From positions 217,201 through 281,200 of the forward strand of contig NZ_SLXD01000006.1 of NCBI RefSeq assembly GCF_004340905.1: a stretch of DNA of 64,000 nt, written 5' to 3'. The notes beneath the pieces are model-generated. The model was given only the letters and a program-made list of their open reading frames with translations. It made no database searches and was not told the origin of the DNA. Shown here piece by piece: positions 19,197-28,453 of the stretch. The stretch's first letter is position 1, and the number at the start of each line of letters is the position of its first letter. Both the position numbers and the translations under genes were made by a program. The stretch is from Rubrivivax gelatinosus. GTDB taxonomy: Bacteria > Pseudomonadota > Gammaproteobacteria > Burkholderiales > Burkholderiaceae_C.

Positions 19197-22100
19197 ATGA
19201 GCCCGCCGGCCGACACCGCTGCCGCCCCCGCCGAAGCGCCGCAGCGTGTCGTCAAGACACGCCGCGACTACAACGCCTGGGTCGCCAGCGAGACCATCGA
19301 GGACTACGCGTTGCGTTTCACGCCGCGCTCGTTTCGCCGCTGGAGCGAGTGGCGCGTCGCCAACACGGCCTTTGGCGCCGCGTCCTTCCTGATCCTCGAA
19401 GCCGTCGGCGCGACGCTGCTGGTACAGCACGGCTTCGTCAACGCGGCGCTGGCGATCCTGGCCACCGGCCTCGTGATCTTCCTCGCCGGCTGGCCGATCA
19501 GCGTCTACGCCGCGCGCCACGGTGTCGACATGGACCTGCTGACGCGCGGCGCCGGTTTCGGCTACATCGGCTCGACCATCACCTCGCTGATCTACGCGAG
19601 CTTCACCTTCATCTTCTTCGCGCTCGAGGCGGCGGTGATGGCCTACGCGCTGGAGCTGGCCTTGGACATCCCGCCGGCGCTGGGTTATCTGCTCTGCGCG
19701 CTGGTCGTGATCCCGCTGGTGACGCACGGCGTCACGGCGATCAGCCGGCTGCAGGTCTGGACCCAGCCGCTGTGGCTGGCGATGCTGGTCGTGCCCTACG
19801 TCTTCGTGTTCCGCGCCGAGCCCGGGCTGCTGGCCGGGCTGTCGGCCTATGGCGGCGAACACGGCGTGGCGGGTTTCGATGTGCTCGCCTTCGGCGCCGC
19901 GACCACGGTCGGCATCGCGCTGATCACGCAGATGGGCGAGCAGGCCGACTACCTGCGTTTCATGCCGGAGAAGGTGAGCCGCCACGGCTGGCGCTGGCAC
20001 CTGGCGGTGCTGGCCGGCGGCCCGGGCTGGGTGCTGCCGGGCGTGCTGAAGATGCTCGGCGGCGCGTTGCTGGCCTATCTGGCGATCACGCGCATGGTGC
20101 CGCCCGAGCGCGCCGTCGACCCGAACCAGATGTACCTGGCGGCCTACGAGACCGTGTTCTCCGACTACGGCGTCGCGGTCGCGGTGACGGCGGCCTTCGT
20201 GCTCGTCTCGCAGCTGAAGATCAACGTCACCAACGCCTATGCCGGCTCGCTGGCCTGGAGCAACTTCTTCTCGCGCCTGACGCACGCCCACCCGGGGCGC
20301 GTGGTCTGGATGGTGTTCAACACCGGGATCGCGCTGGTGCTGATGGAGATGAATGTCTTCCAGGCGCTGTCGCACGTGCTCGGGCTGTACGCCAACGTGG
20401 CCATCGCCTGGATGATGGCGGTGGTGGCCGACCTCGTCGTCAACAAGCCGCTGGGCTGGTCGCCGCCGGGCATCGAGTTCAAGCGTGCGCACCTGTACGA
20501 CATCAACCCGGTGGGTGTCGGCGCGATGGGCATCGCCTCGGCGCTGTCGGTGGCGGCGCACCTGGGCGCCTTCGGCGAGCTGGCGCAGGCCTATTCGGCG
20601 GCGATCGCGCTGGTCACCGCTTTCGTCGCCTCGCCGCTGATCGCCTGGGCGACGAAAGGCCGCTACTACCTTGCGCGCACCAGCACGCTGCCGGCCGGCA
20701 GCATCCCGATCGTCGCCGAGCCGGCCGCCGCCGATGGCCGCTACGCCCGGCTGCGCCACCGCTGCACGGTCTGCGAACGCGAGTACGAGACCGAGGACAT
20801 GGCCTTCTGCCCGGCCTACCAGGCGACCATCTGCAGCCTGTGCTGCACGCTGGACGCACGCTGCCACGACCTGTGCAAACCGCAGGCCAAGCTGATGGCG
20901 CAGTGGCGCGCGCTGCTCGCGCGGCTGCTGCCGGCGCGCATGGCGCCGCAGCTCGACGCGGGTCTCGCCGACTACCTGCTGCTGATGGGCCTGGTGACGC
21001 CGGCGCTGGCGCTGGTGCTGGGCATCGCCCACCGCCAGGCGCTGCGCCTGCTCGGCGACCAGGCCGCGGCGCTGGGGCCGACGCTGGCCCAGGGGTTCGT
21101 CAGCAGCTTCCTGCTGCTGTGGATCGCCGCCGGCGTCGGCGTCTGGTGGGGCGTGCTGGCGCACCGCAGCCGCGCCGCGGCGCAGGAGGAGTCCAACCGC
21201 CAGACGCTGGCGCTGCAGCGCGAGATCGAGTCGCACGCGCGCACCGACGCCGCGCTGCAGGCCGCACGCGAAGAGGCGGACCGGGCCCGCGGCCACGCCG
21301 AGTCCGCCAACCGCGCCAAGAGCCGCTACATCACGACCATCAGCCACGAGCTGCGCACGCCGCTCAACAGCATCCTCGGCTACGCCCAGCTGCTGGAGGA
21401 GGACGAGGCGATGCCGGCGCACCGCCGCCAGGCGGTGTCGGTCATCCGCCGCGGCGGCGACCATTTGCTGAGCCTGATCGAAGGCACGCTGGACATCGCG
21501 CGCATCGAGTCGGGCAAGCTGGCGCTGGAGGTGCGCGCGATGCGTTTTGCCGACGGCCTGGCCGAGATCGCGCGCCTGTTCGAGCTGCAGGCCGCCGGCC
21601 GCGGGCTGGCTTTCCGCTTCGCGGTCGACGGCCGGCTGCCGGCCGTCGTGCGCGCCGACGAGAAGCGGTTGCGCCAGATCCTCATCAATCTGCTGGGCAA
21701 CGCGATCAAGTTCACCCAGGCCGGCCAGGTGACGCTGCGCGTCGCCCACCAGCGCGAGATGGCGCGTTTCGAGATCGCCGACACCGGCCCGGGCATGACG
21801 GCCGACGAGCTGGCGCGCGTCTTCGAGCCTTTCGAGCGCGGCTCGGCGGCCAGCGGCCAGTCGGTCGGCTCCACCGGCCTGGGGCTGACGATCGCACGCA
21901 TGCTCTGCGAGCTGATGGGCGGCGAGATGACGGTGGCCAGCACGCCCGGCCAGGGCACCACCTTCCGCATCCGGCTCTTCCTGCCCGAGGTGGCGGCGGC
22001 GGCGCCCGAGGTCGACGCGCTGCGCGCGCGCCGCGTCGGCTACGAAGGCCGGCGCCGGCGCGTGCTGGCGGTCGACAACGAGGAGGCCGACCGGCGCCTC

Positions 22101-22679
22101 GTCGCCGACCTGCTGCAGCCGCTGGGTTTCGAGGTCGAGGGCGCCGCCAGCGGCGAGGCCGCGCTCGAACGCCTGGCCGCCGGCCCGCCCTGCGACGCGG
22201 TCTTCATGGACCTGGCGATGCCCGGCATCGACGGCTGGGAGACGATCCGCCGGCTGCGTGCGGCCGGCCACACGATGCCGCTGGCGGTGGTCTCGGCCAA
22301 CGCCTTCGACAAGAAGCTGGACAACGACGTCGGCCTGCCGGGCGAGGACTTCCTCGTCAAGCCGGTGCGTGTCGGCGAGCTGCTCGACTGGCTGGGCGCA
22401 CGCCTGGCGCTGGTCTGGCGCGACGGCGCGCGCGTGCCGGAGCCCGCGCCGCCGCCGGCCGACGCGCCGCTGCCGCCGCCCGAGCTGCTGCGCCCGCTGC
22501 GCGACGCGCTCGCCCTGGGCCACGTGCGCGGCGTCGCGCGCCAGCTCGACACGATCGAGGCCGCCGACCCGGCGCATGCGGGTTTTGCCGCCCGCATGCG
22601 GCTGCTGGCGCGCCAGTTCAACTACGACACGATGAACGACATCCTGGACAAGGCCCTCGATGAACCCCGCGCCGCCTGA
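19197..22679 (+). CDS. NCS1-family transporter fused to a hybrid sensor histidine kinase
   Basis: A 1160-residue inner-membrane protein. Residues about 15-510 are a purine-cytosine permease (NCS1)-like domain with around twelve hydrophobic segments (for example the [18 protein letters not shown] block). A cysteine-rich segment follows (about 523-560: CTVCE...CPAY...ICSLCC...C...C), then two further membrane helices (about 590-660), a coiled coil and a kinase core: H-box [16 protein letters not shown] with His about 717, [15 protein letters not shown] and [12 protein letters not shown]. The C-terminus is a receiver with phospho-acceptor Asp in [12 protein letters not shown] (about 1005). The transporter part probably senses or carries a purine, ureide or urea-related compound. 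It diverges from ureABC by 66 bp and overlaps the response-regulator gene by 20 bp. Confidence 0.9.
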   Translation: MSPPADTAAAPAEAPQRVVKTRRDYNAWVASETIEDYALRFTPRSFRRWSEWRVANTAFGAASFLILEAVGATLLVQHGFVNAALAILATGLVIFLAGWPISVYAARHGVDMDLLTRGAGFGYIGSTITSLIYASFTFIFFALEAAVMAYALELALDIPPALGYLLCALVVIPLVTHGVTAISRLQVWTQPLWLAMLVVPYVFVFRAEPGLLAGLSAYGGEHGVAGFDVLAFGAATTVGIALITQMGEQADYLRFMPEKVSRHGWRWHLAVLAGGPGWVLPGVLKMLGGALLAYLAITRMVPPERAVDPNQMYLAAYETVFSDYGVAVAVTAAFVLVSQLKINVTNAYAGSLAWSNFFSRLTHAHPGRVVWMVFNTGIALVLMEMNVFQALSHVLGLYANVAIAWMMAVVADLVVNKPLGWSPPGIEFKRAHLYDINPVGVGAMGIASALSVAAHLGAFGELAQAYSAAIALVTAFVASPLIAWATKGRYYLARTSTLPAGSIPIVAEPAAADGRYARLRHRCTVCEREYETEDMAFCPAYQATICSLCCTLDARCHDLCKPQAKLMAQWRALLARLLPARMAPQLDAGLADYLLLMGLVTPALALVLGIAHRQALRLLGDQAAALGPTLAQGFVSSFLLLWIAAGVGVWWGVLAHRSRAAAQEESNRQTLALQREIESHARTDAALQAAREEADRARGHAESANRAKSRYITTISHELRTPLNSILGYAQLLEEDEAMPAHRRQAVSVIRRGGDHLLSLIEGTLDIARIESGKLALEVRAMRFADGLAEIARLFELQAAGRGLAFRFAVDGRLPAVVRADEKRLRQILINLLGNAIKFTQAGQVTLRVAHQREMARFEIADTGPGMTADELARVFEPFERGSAASGQSVGSTGLGLTIARMLCELMGGEMTVASTPGQGTTFRIRLFLPEVAAAAPEVDALRARRVGYEGRRRRVLAVDNEEADRRLVADLLQPLGFEVEGAASGEAALERLAAGPPCDAVFMDLAMPGIDGWETIRRLRAAGHTMPLAVVSANAFDKKLDNDVGLPGEDFLVKPVRVGELLDWLGARLALVWRDGARVPEPAPPPADAPLPPPELLRPLRDALALGHVRGVARQLDTIEAADPAHAGFAARMRLLARQFNYDTMNDILDKALDEPRAA

Positions 22680-23628
22680 TGACCCCCGCGGCGGCGCCGA
22701 CGTCGTGCTCGTCGTCGACGACGTGCCCGACAACCTCGCGCTGCTCAACGACGCGCTCGACGAGGCCGGCTACACCGTGCTCGTCGCGACGTCGGGCGAG
22801 GCGGCGCTGGCGCTGGCCGCACGCGCCCAGCCCGATATCGTGCTGCTCGACGCGGTGATGCCGGGCCTCGACGGCTTCGAGACCGCGCGCCGGCTGAAGG
22901 CCGACCCCGAGACGGCGCCGATCCCGATCGTCTTCATGACCGGGCTCACCGAAACCGAACACGTGGTCGCCGCCTTCGGCGCCGGCGGCATCGACTACGT
23001 CACCAAGCCGATCCGCCCGCGCGAGGTGCTGGCGCGCATCGCCTCGCACCTGCACCAGGCGCGCAGCCAGCGCCAGGCGCGCAACGCGCTCGACGCCTTC
23101 GGCCACGCGACGATGGTCGTGCGCGAGCGCGACGGCCGCCGGCTGTGGCAGACGGCGCTGGCGCGGCGCATGCTGGGCGAGCACTTCGGCGGCGAGGACA
23201 CCGACACCCCGCCCGAGCTGATGGCCTGGGTCGCACGCGAGTCGCTGCGCCGCCGCGCCGGCGCCGAGCCCGCGGGCCTGACGGTGGCACGCGGCGCGCG
23301 GCGCATCAGCTTCATGCTGCACCCGATGCCCGATGAGAGCGGCGAGCCGGTGCCCGGCGAGTGGCTGGTCGTCATGCGCGAGAGCGACGACGCCGCGATC
23401 GTCGAGGCCATGTCGCTGTCGCTGGAGCTCACCGCGCGCGAAGCCGAGGTGCTGTACTGGGTGGTGCAGGGCAAGGCCAACCGCGACATCGGCGACATCC
23501 TCGGCACCAGCCACCGCACCGTTACCAAGCACCTGGAGCACGTGTTCCAGAAGCTCGGCGTCGAGACCCGCACCGCCGCCGCGGCGCTGGCGATGGCGCG
23601 CGTGAAGCAGCTTGGTCGCGGGAACTAG
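22660..23628 (+). CDS. Response regulator with LuxR-type DNA-binding domain
   Basis: A 322-residue regulator. The N-terminal receiver (about 15-130) has VVDDVPDN, phospho-acceptor Asp in [13 protein letters not shown], and the conserved Lys in YVTKPIRP. A middle region (about 140-240) without an obvious named domain resembles a small PAS-like sensor ([20 protein letters not shown]). The C-terminal HTH (about 245-310) reads [20 protein letters not shown] through [15 protein letters not shown], typical of NarL/LuxR regulators. It overlaps the NCS1-kinase gene by 20 bp and is surely its partner; the divergent urease operon is the most obvious target. Confidence 0.9.
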   Translation: MNPAPPDDPRGGADVVLVVDDVPDNLALLNDALDEAGYTVLVATSGEAALALAARAQPDIVLLDAVMPGLDGFETARRLKADPETAPIPIVFMTGLTETEHVVAAFGAGGIDYVTKPIRPREVLARIASHLHQARSQRQARNALDAFGHATMVVRERDGRRLWQTALARRMLGEHFGGEDTDTPPELMAWVARESLRRRAGAEPAGLTVARGARRISFMLHPMPDESGEPVPGEWLVVMRESDDAAIVEAMSLSLELTAREAEVLYWVVQGKANRDIGDILGTSHRTVTKHLEHVFQKLGVETRTAAAALAMARVKQLGRGN

Positions 23629-23776
23629 GCCGTTCGTCGCAACGCCCTTGACCCGGCGCTCGCCCGGCTTCAACACTTTGCGACTCCGCCGGGCCGACCC
23701 CAGCCGCCGCTCCCGGTTCCGATCCACCGCAGAATCCCCGTGCGGCCGTCGAGGTCGCGCCCTCCCCACCTTGAAG

Positions 23777-25678
23777 ATGCACACCTTCGTCGCCGGCGCC
23801 GTCTGCGCCGCAGCCGTCTCGATGGCCGCCACCGCGATGGCCGCCAAGCCCGCCAGCCGCGTGCGCGCCGAGATCCCGGCGCAGTACCGCTGGGACTTCA
23901 GCCCGATCTACGCGAACTGGGACGCCTGGGAAGCCGGCATGCGCGAGATGGACCAGCGCATCGACGCCTTCGCCAGGCTGCAGGGCACGCTGAAGAACGG
24001 CCCCGACGCGGTGCTCGCCGCCTACCGCGCCTACGACGAGATCGGCCAGCTGCAGTACCGCATCTACCGCTACCCGCAGCTGCAGCGCGACACCGACACG
24101 CGTGACCAGAACGTCGCCGGGCGCTTCCAGCGTGTCGGCGCGCTGTTCGCCAAGTTCGACGCCGCCAGCGCCTGGTTCACGCCCGAGCTGCTGACGGTGC
24201 CCGAGGCGACGATGCGCGAGTGGCTGGACAAGACCCCGGCACTGAAGCCCTACCGCTTCCCGATCCTCGAGAACTTCCGCCGCCAGGCGCACGTGCTCGA
24301 CGAGAAGGGCGAGCGCCTGATGGCGCTGGCCTCGCGCAGCAACCGCGCGCCCAACGCGATCTACAGCGAGCTCAGCACCTCGGACATCAAGTTCCCGACG
24401 ATCCGCCTGTCCGACGGCAAGGAGCTGACGCTGTCGCCGGCCAACTACCAGGCGCTGCTGTCCGACAGCACGGTGCAGGCCGACCGCGCCGCCGCCGCCG
24501 CCGCGCACGTGGGCACCTACGGCCAGACCGCGCACACCTACGCCGCGATCTACGAGGGCATCCTGCAGCGCGACTGGTTCGTCGCCCGCGCGCGCAACTT
24601 CCCGACGACGCTGGACGCGGCGCTGGACGAGAACGCGATCCCGCGCCAGGTCGTCGAGACGCTGATCGAGGTCGCGCGCCAGGGCACCGGCCCGCTGCAG
24701 CGCTACGCCAGGCTGCGCCAGCGCCTGCTGGGGCTGCCCAGCTACCACCTGTACGACCAGTTCGTGCCGGTGTTCCGCAGCGACAAGACCTGGCCCTATG
24801 ACGAGGCGCGCCGCCAGGCCACCGCGTCGATCGCGCCGCTGGGCCAGGGCTACGTGCAGCGCTACGAGAAGGCCATCGCCCCGGGCCGCGTCGACGTCTA
24901 CGAGAACGAAGGCAAACGCAGCGGCGCCTACAACGCCGGCGTCTACGGCGTCGGCCCGTACATGCTGCTGAACTACAACGACACCCGCGACGCGATGTTC
25001 ACCTTCGCCCACGAGGCGGGGCACGCGATGCACACGGTGCTGTCCACCGAGCACCAGCCCTACGCGACGGCGGACTACACGATCTTCGTCGCCGAGGTCG
25101 CGTCGACGACCAACGAACGGTTCCTGCTCGAGCACCTGCTCAAGCAGACCACCGACCCGAAGGAGCGTTTCCTGCTGCTGCAGGAGGCCGTCGACGCGAT
25201 CGTCGGCACCTTCTACACGCAGGTGCTGTTCGCCGACTTCGAGCTGCGTGCGCACCAGCTCGTCGAACGCGACGAGCCGGTGACCACCGAGGTGCTGAAC
25301 AAGCTCTACGCCGGCCTGCTGAAGGAGTACTGGGGCGACGCGATCACCCACGACGAGTTCTACCAGTACACCTGGGCGCGCATCCCGCACTTCTTCAACT
25401 CGCCCTATTACGTCTACCAGTACGCGACCTGCTTCGCGTCGTCGGCGCAGCTGTTCAAGACGATGACCGAAGGCCCGAAGGCCGGGCGCGAGGCGGCGGT
25501 CAAGCGCTACCTGGAGCTGCTGTCCTCGGGCGGCAACGACCAGCCGATGAAGCAGCTGCAGAAAGCCGGTGTCGACCTGACCCAGCGCCAGACCGTGCAG
25601 GCGGTCGTCGACCAGCTCGACGAGCTCGTCACGCGCATGGAAGCCGAGGCCGCGAAACTGCAGTCGACAGCCAAGTAA
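23777..25678 (+). CDS. pepF: Oligoendopeptidase F-like M3 metallopeptidase with signal peptide
   Basis: A 633-residue zinc peptidase of family M3. The zinc motif is HEAGH in FTFAHEAGHAMHTVL (about residue 413), with a downstream Glu in EVASTTNERFLLEHLL as third ligand region. The C-terminal YYVYQYATCFASSAQLF block is typical of PepF. Unlike most PepF proteins it starts with a plausible signal peptide (MHTFVAGAVCAAAVSMAATAMAA), so it is probably exported to the periplasm to cut short peptides. ATG 23777 is chosen to give this signal; a TTG at 23771 is possible. A hairpin terminator follows at 25702. Confidence 0.9.
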   Translation: MHTFVAGAVCAAAVSMAATAMAAKPASRVRAEIPAQYRWDFSPIYANWDAWEAGMREMDQRIDAFARLQGTLKNGPDAVLAAYRAYDEIGQLQYRIYRYPQLQRDTDTRDQNVAGRFQRVGALFAKFDAASAWFTPELLTVPEATMREWLDKTPALKPYRFPILENFRRQAHVLDEKGERLMALASRSNRAPNAIYSELSTSDIKFPTIRLSDGKELTLSPANYQALLSDSTVQADRAAAAAAHVGTYGQTAHTYAAIYEGILQRDWFVARARNFPTTLDAALDENAIPRQVVETLIEVARQGTGPLQRYARLRQRLLGLPSYHLYDQFVPVFRSDKTWPYDEARRQATASIAPLGQGYVQRYEKAIAPGRVDVYENEGKRSGAYNAGVYGVGPYMLLNYNDTRDAMFTFAHEAGHAMHTVLSTEHQPYATADYTIFVAEVASTTNERFLLEHLLKQTTDPKERFLLLQEAVDAIVGTFYTQVLFADFELRAHQLVERDEPVTTEVLNKLYAGLLKEYWGDAITHDEFYQYTWARIPHFFNSPYYVYQYATCFASSAQLFKTMTEGPKAGREAAVKRYLELLSSGGNDQPMKQLQKAGVDLTQRQTVQAVVDQLDELVTRMEAEAAKLQSTAK

Positions 25679-25701
25679 GCCGGCGCTCCCTTTCTGTCCA
25701 G

Positions 25702-25724
25702 GCCGCCCTCCGGGGCGGCTTTTT
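25702..25724 (+). terminator. Rho-independent terminator after pepF
   Basis: Stem GCCGCCC / GGGCGGC with the 4-base loop TCCG, followed by a run of five T (25720-25724). It lies 24 bp after the pepF stop. Confidence 0.85.
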
Positions 25725-25857
25725 CATGGGTTTGCGCGATTCGCTCTGGTGCATCTGCGCGGCTGTGGTGCCTCGCCCACGCCCGTGGCAATGCCCTGCG
25801 GGAAAACCCCGGTCGGCGTCACGGGTATGTCACACAATGGCGCCCGGACCGCGGACT

Positions 25858-25865
25858 TGTATACA
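25858..25865. promoter_or_regulatory. TGTATACA palindrome upstream of the porin gene
   Basis: A perfect 8-bp palindrome 78 bp before the porin start, identical to the core of the GntR palindrome at 48824-48835. A candidate binding site for that regulator; a nearby TTGTAT/CATAAC pair could be the promoter it overlaps. Confidence 0.5.
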
Positions 25866-25943
25866 GACGCGGCATAACGCTTGCTTCCGCACAAGCCGTT
25901 TTCCTTCTCTTTCTTCCTTTCACCATCCGTTCCAGGAGTCTCC

Positions 25944-26984
25944 ATGTCCCGTTCGCTGAAGGCCGCTGCCGGCGCCGCCGCGCTGCTGTGTGTCGGCCTG
26001 GCCCATGCCCAGTCCACCGTCAACATCTACGGTCTGATGGACGCTGCCGCCGGCAGCTTCCAGATGGCCGGTGCCGAATCGACCAGCAAGGTCCAGAGCG
26101 GCAACATGACGACCTCCTACATCGGCTTCAACGGCAGCGAAGACGTCGGCAACGGCCTGAAGGTCACGTTCGCGATGGAGCACTTCCTGCAGGCCGATGC
26201 CGGCACCGCCGGCCGCTTCGTCGGTGACCGCTTCTGGGCGCGCAACGCCTACGTCGGGCTGGCGACCAAGTACGGCGAGTACCAGTTCGGCCGCACGACG
26301 ACGACGATGTTCGTCTCGACGCTGATGTTCAACGCCATCGGCGACTCGTTCGCGTTCTCGCCCAGCATCCTGCAGGTGCTGACCCCGCAGACCACCAACC
26401 GCCCGGCCGGCGCGCAGATGCTCGCCTGGTACGGTGACACCGGCTGGAGCAACTCGGCGCTGTTCAAGAGCAAGAGCTGGAACGGCCTGAGCGTGAACCT
26501 CCAGGCCAACCTCGGCGAGGGCGGCGCCAACGCCTACGGCCGCAACGTCGGCGGCAACGTGCTGTACATGAACGGCCCGCTGGCCGCGACGGTGTCGTAC
26601 TCGAAGGTCGAGAACGACGTCATCGGCGCGCCGGCCGGCTTCGAGGACCAGCAGACCAAGCAGGTCGGCGCCTGGTACGACTTCGGCGTCGCCAAGGTCT
26701 TCGGCCAGTACACCGCGGTCGACACCACCGCGGCGGTCGACACCGGCACCGACATCTGGGGCCTGGGCGCCTCGATCCCGCTGGCCGGCGGCAAGGTCCT
26801 GGCCCAGTACGGCCACGCCAAGGAAGACGGCAACGCGGTCGAGAAGACCAACAAGACGCTGACCCTGGGCTACGACTACAACCTGTCCAAGCGCACCGAG
26901 GTCTACGCGATCTACATGCAGGACAAGGTCACGGGCTACGACACCGGCGACACCTACGCCGTCGGCATCCGCCACAAGTTCTAA
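25944..26984 (+). CDS. Outer-membrane porin (Gram-negative porin family)
   Basis: A 346-residue protein. Residues 1-22 are a signal peptide ending LAHA-QS, followed by STVNIYGLMDAAAG, the standard first strand of Burkholderiales trimeric porins. The rest alternates short polar and amphipathic segments and ends RHKF with the terminal Phe needed for BAM-dependent insertion. ATG 25944 follows a good ribosome site (CAGGAG). It stands alone between two terminators, and its upstream TGTATACA palindrome links it to the purine genes, suggesting it admits a nitrogen source such as a ureide or purine. Confidence 0.93.
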   Translation: MSRSLKAAAGAAALLCVGLAHAQSTVNIYGLMDAAAGSFQMAGAESTSKVQSGNMTTSYIGFNGSEDVGNGLKVTFAMEHFLQADAGTAGRFVGDRFWARNAYVGLATKYGEYQFGRTTTTMFVSTLMFNAIGDSFAFSPSILQVLTPQTTNRPAGAQMLAWYGDTGWSNSALFKSKSWNGLSVNLQANLGEGGANAYGRNVGGNVLYMNGPLAATVSYSKVENDVIGAPAGFEDQQTKQVGAWYDFGVAKVFGQYTAVDTTAAVDTGTDIWGLGASIPLAGGKVLAQYGHAKEDGNAVEKTNKTLTLGYDYNLSKRTEVYAIYMQDKVTGYDTGDTYAVGIRHKF

Positions 26985-27022
26985 AACCCTGGCGGGGGCG
27001 CCCGCCTAGGTACCTCAGCTTC

Positions 27023-27050
27023 AGCGGCACCCCCGGGTGCCGCTTTTTTT
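27023..27050 (+). terminator. Rho-independent terminator after the porin gene
   Basis: Stem AGCGGCACCC / GGGTGCCGCT with a 2-base loop, followed by a T run to 27050. It is 38 bp after the porin stop. Confidence 0.9.
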
Positions 27051-27064
27051 CGCCCGTACCAAAC

Positions 27065-27099
27065 AAAAAAACAGCCACCGGGCGAACCACGGTGGCTGT
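27065..27099 (-). terminator. Terminator for the minus-strand BMP transporter operon
   Basis: Arms ACAGCCACC (27071-27079) and GGTGGCTGT (27091-27099) with seven A at 27065-27071, which is a U tract when read on the minus strand. It faces the porin terminator and is about 140 bp beyond the BMP gene stop. Confidence 0.75.
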
Positions 27100-27100
27100 C

Positions 27101-27238
27101 GATTTCGTCCCCTCTGGGGACAGACCGCCGCAGGCGGTCAGGGGAGCGGCGGTGTTAACGCGCCTGACCGGATCCGGGTCTCCCGGTCCGGTCAGGTTGC
27201 CCCCCTCGGGGGGGCGGCCGCAAGGCGGCCGGGGGCTC
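27101..27238. repeat. Tandem GC-rich palindromes between converging operons
   Basis: Successive inverted repeats: CCCCTCTGGGG, GACCGCCGCAGGCGGTC (near 27123-27139), CCTGACCGG...CCGGTCAGG, CCCCCCTCGGGGGGG (near 27200) and CGGCCGCAAGGCGGCCG. No gene is seen. The CCCCTCGGGG motif also ends the intergenic block at 9085-9099. These look like a dispersed intergenic repeat of this genome and may also aid termination. Confidence 0.55.
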
Positions 27239-28405
27239 TCACTTCCCCGTAGGAACCTTGCCCTCGACCCCCTTGACGAAGAAGTCGATGCCGCCCAGGA
27301 ACTTGTCGTCCGCGGCCTCGTCCTTCTTCAGCACTTCCTTGCCGGCGTTGCTGACGATCGGGCCCTTCCAGATCACGAAGCTGCCGTCCTTCAGGCCGGC
27401 CTTGACCTCGTCGAGCTTGGTCTTGGTCTCGGCCGGCACCTTGTCGCTGATCGAGACGATGTCGATCGCGCCTTCCTTGACGCCCCACCAGGTGGCCGTG
27501 CCGCCGGTCCAGCTGCCTTCCAGCGCTTCCTTGGTGGCCTTGATGTAGTACGGCGACCAGTCGATGATCGCCGAGGCCAGGTGCGCTTCCGGCGCGTAGG
27601 CCGTCATGTCGCTGTCCCAGCCGAAGGCGAACTTCTTGTTCTTGGCCGCGGTCTGCAGCACGGCCGACGAATCGGTGTTCTGGAACAGGATGTCGGCGCC
27701 GCCGTTGATCAGGCTTTGCGCGGCTTCGGTTTCCTTGGGCGGGTTGAACCACTCGTTGACCCAGACCACCTTGGTCTTGATCTTCGGGTTCACGCTCTGC
27801 GCGCCCAGCGTGAAGCTGTTGATGTTGCGGATGACCTCGGGGATGGGGATCGAGCCGACGACGCCCAGCGTATTGCTCTTGGTCATCGAGCCGGCGATGA
27901 CGCCGGCCATGTACGCGCCCTCGTAGGTGCGGCTGTCGTAGGTGCGGATGTTGTCGCCCTGCTTGTAGCCGGTGGCGTGCTCGAACTTCACGTCCTTGGC
28001 GTCGGCGGCGACCTTCTGGATCGGCTCCATGTAGCCGAAGGTCGTGCCGAAGACCAGCTTGTTGCCCTGGCCGATCAGGTCGCGGAACACGCGCTCGGCG
28101 TCGGCGGCCTCGGGCACCTTCTCGACGAAGGTGGTGACGATCTTGTCGCCGAACTCGGCCTCGAGCTTCTTGCGTGCGTTGTCGTGCGCGAAGGTCCAGC
28201 CGCCGTCACCCACCGGGCCGACGTAGGCGAACGCGATCTTCAGCGGTTCGGGCTTGGCCGCAGCAGCCGAGGCCGGCGCCGACGCCGGTTCGGCCGCTGG
28301 TTGCGCCGCTTCTTCCTTCTTGCCGCAGCCGACGAGGGCGGCGGCCGCCGCGAGCGTGGACCAGCCGGCCAGCTTCAGCAGCGAGCGCTTCGATTCGAAA
28401 GACAT
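27239..28405 (-). CDS. BMP-family ABC transporter substrate-binding lipoprotein (purine/nucleoside)
   Basis: A 388-residue lipoprotein. The signal ends in the lipobox LVGC (Cys about 27), followed by an Ala/Pro-rich linker and a Bmp/PnrA-like domain: KIAFAYVGPVGDGGWTFAHD, LVFGTTFGYMEPIQKVA, YEGAYMAGVIAGSMTKSNTLG and ADILFQNTDSSAVLQ. The family binds nucleosides or purines. It is the last gene of the minus-strand operon guaD-ATPase-permease-permease-BMP, so guanine, xanthine or a related purine is the likely cargo. Confidence 0.9.
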   Translation of the reverse strand: MSFESKRSLLKLAGWSTLAAAAALVGCGKKEEAAQPAAEPASAPASAAAAKPEPLKIAFAYVGPVGDGGWTFAHDNARKKLEAEFGDKIVTTFVEKVPEAADAERVFRDLIGQGNKLVFGTTFGYMEPIQKVAADAKDVKFEHATGYKQGDNIRTYDSRTYEGAYMAGVIAGSMTKSNTLGVVGSIPIPEVIRNINSFTLGAQSVNPKIKTKVVWVNEWFNPPKETEAAQSLINGGADILFQNTDSSAVLQTAAKNKKFAFGWDSDMTAYAPEAHLASAIIDWSPYYIKATKEALEGSWTGGTATWWGVKEGAIDIVSISDKVPAETKTKLDEVKAGLKDGSFVIWKGPIVSNAGKEVLKKDEAADDKFLGGIDFFVKGVEGKVPTGK

Positions 28406-28453
28406 CGGTCTTTTCTCCAGGGGGTGAGGAAAGCGGAAATTATTGGCCCGGCT

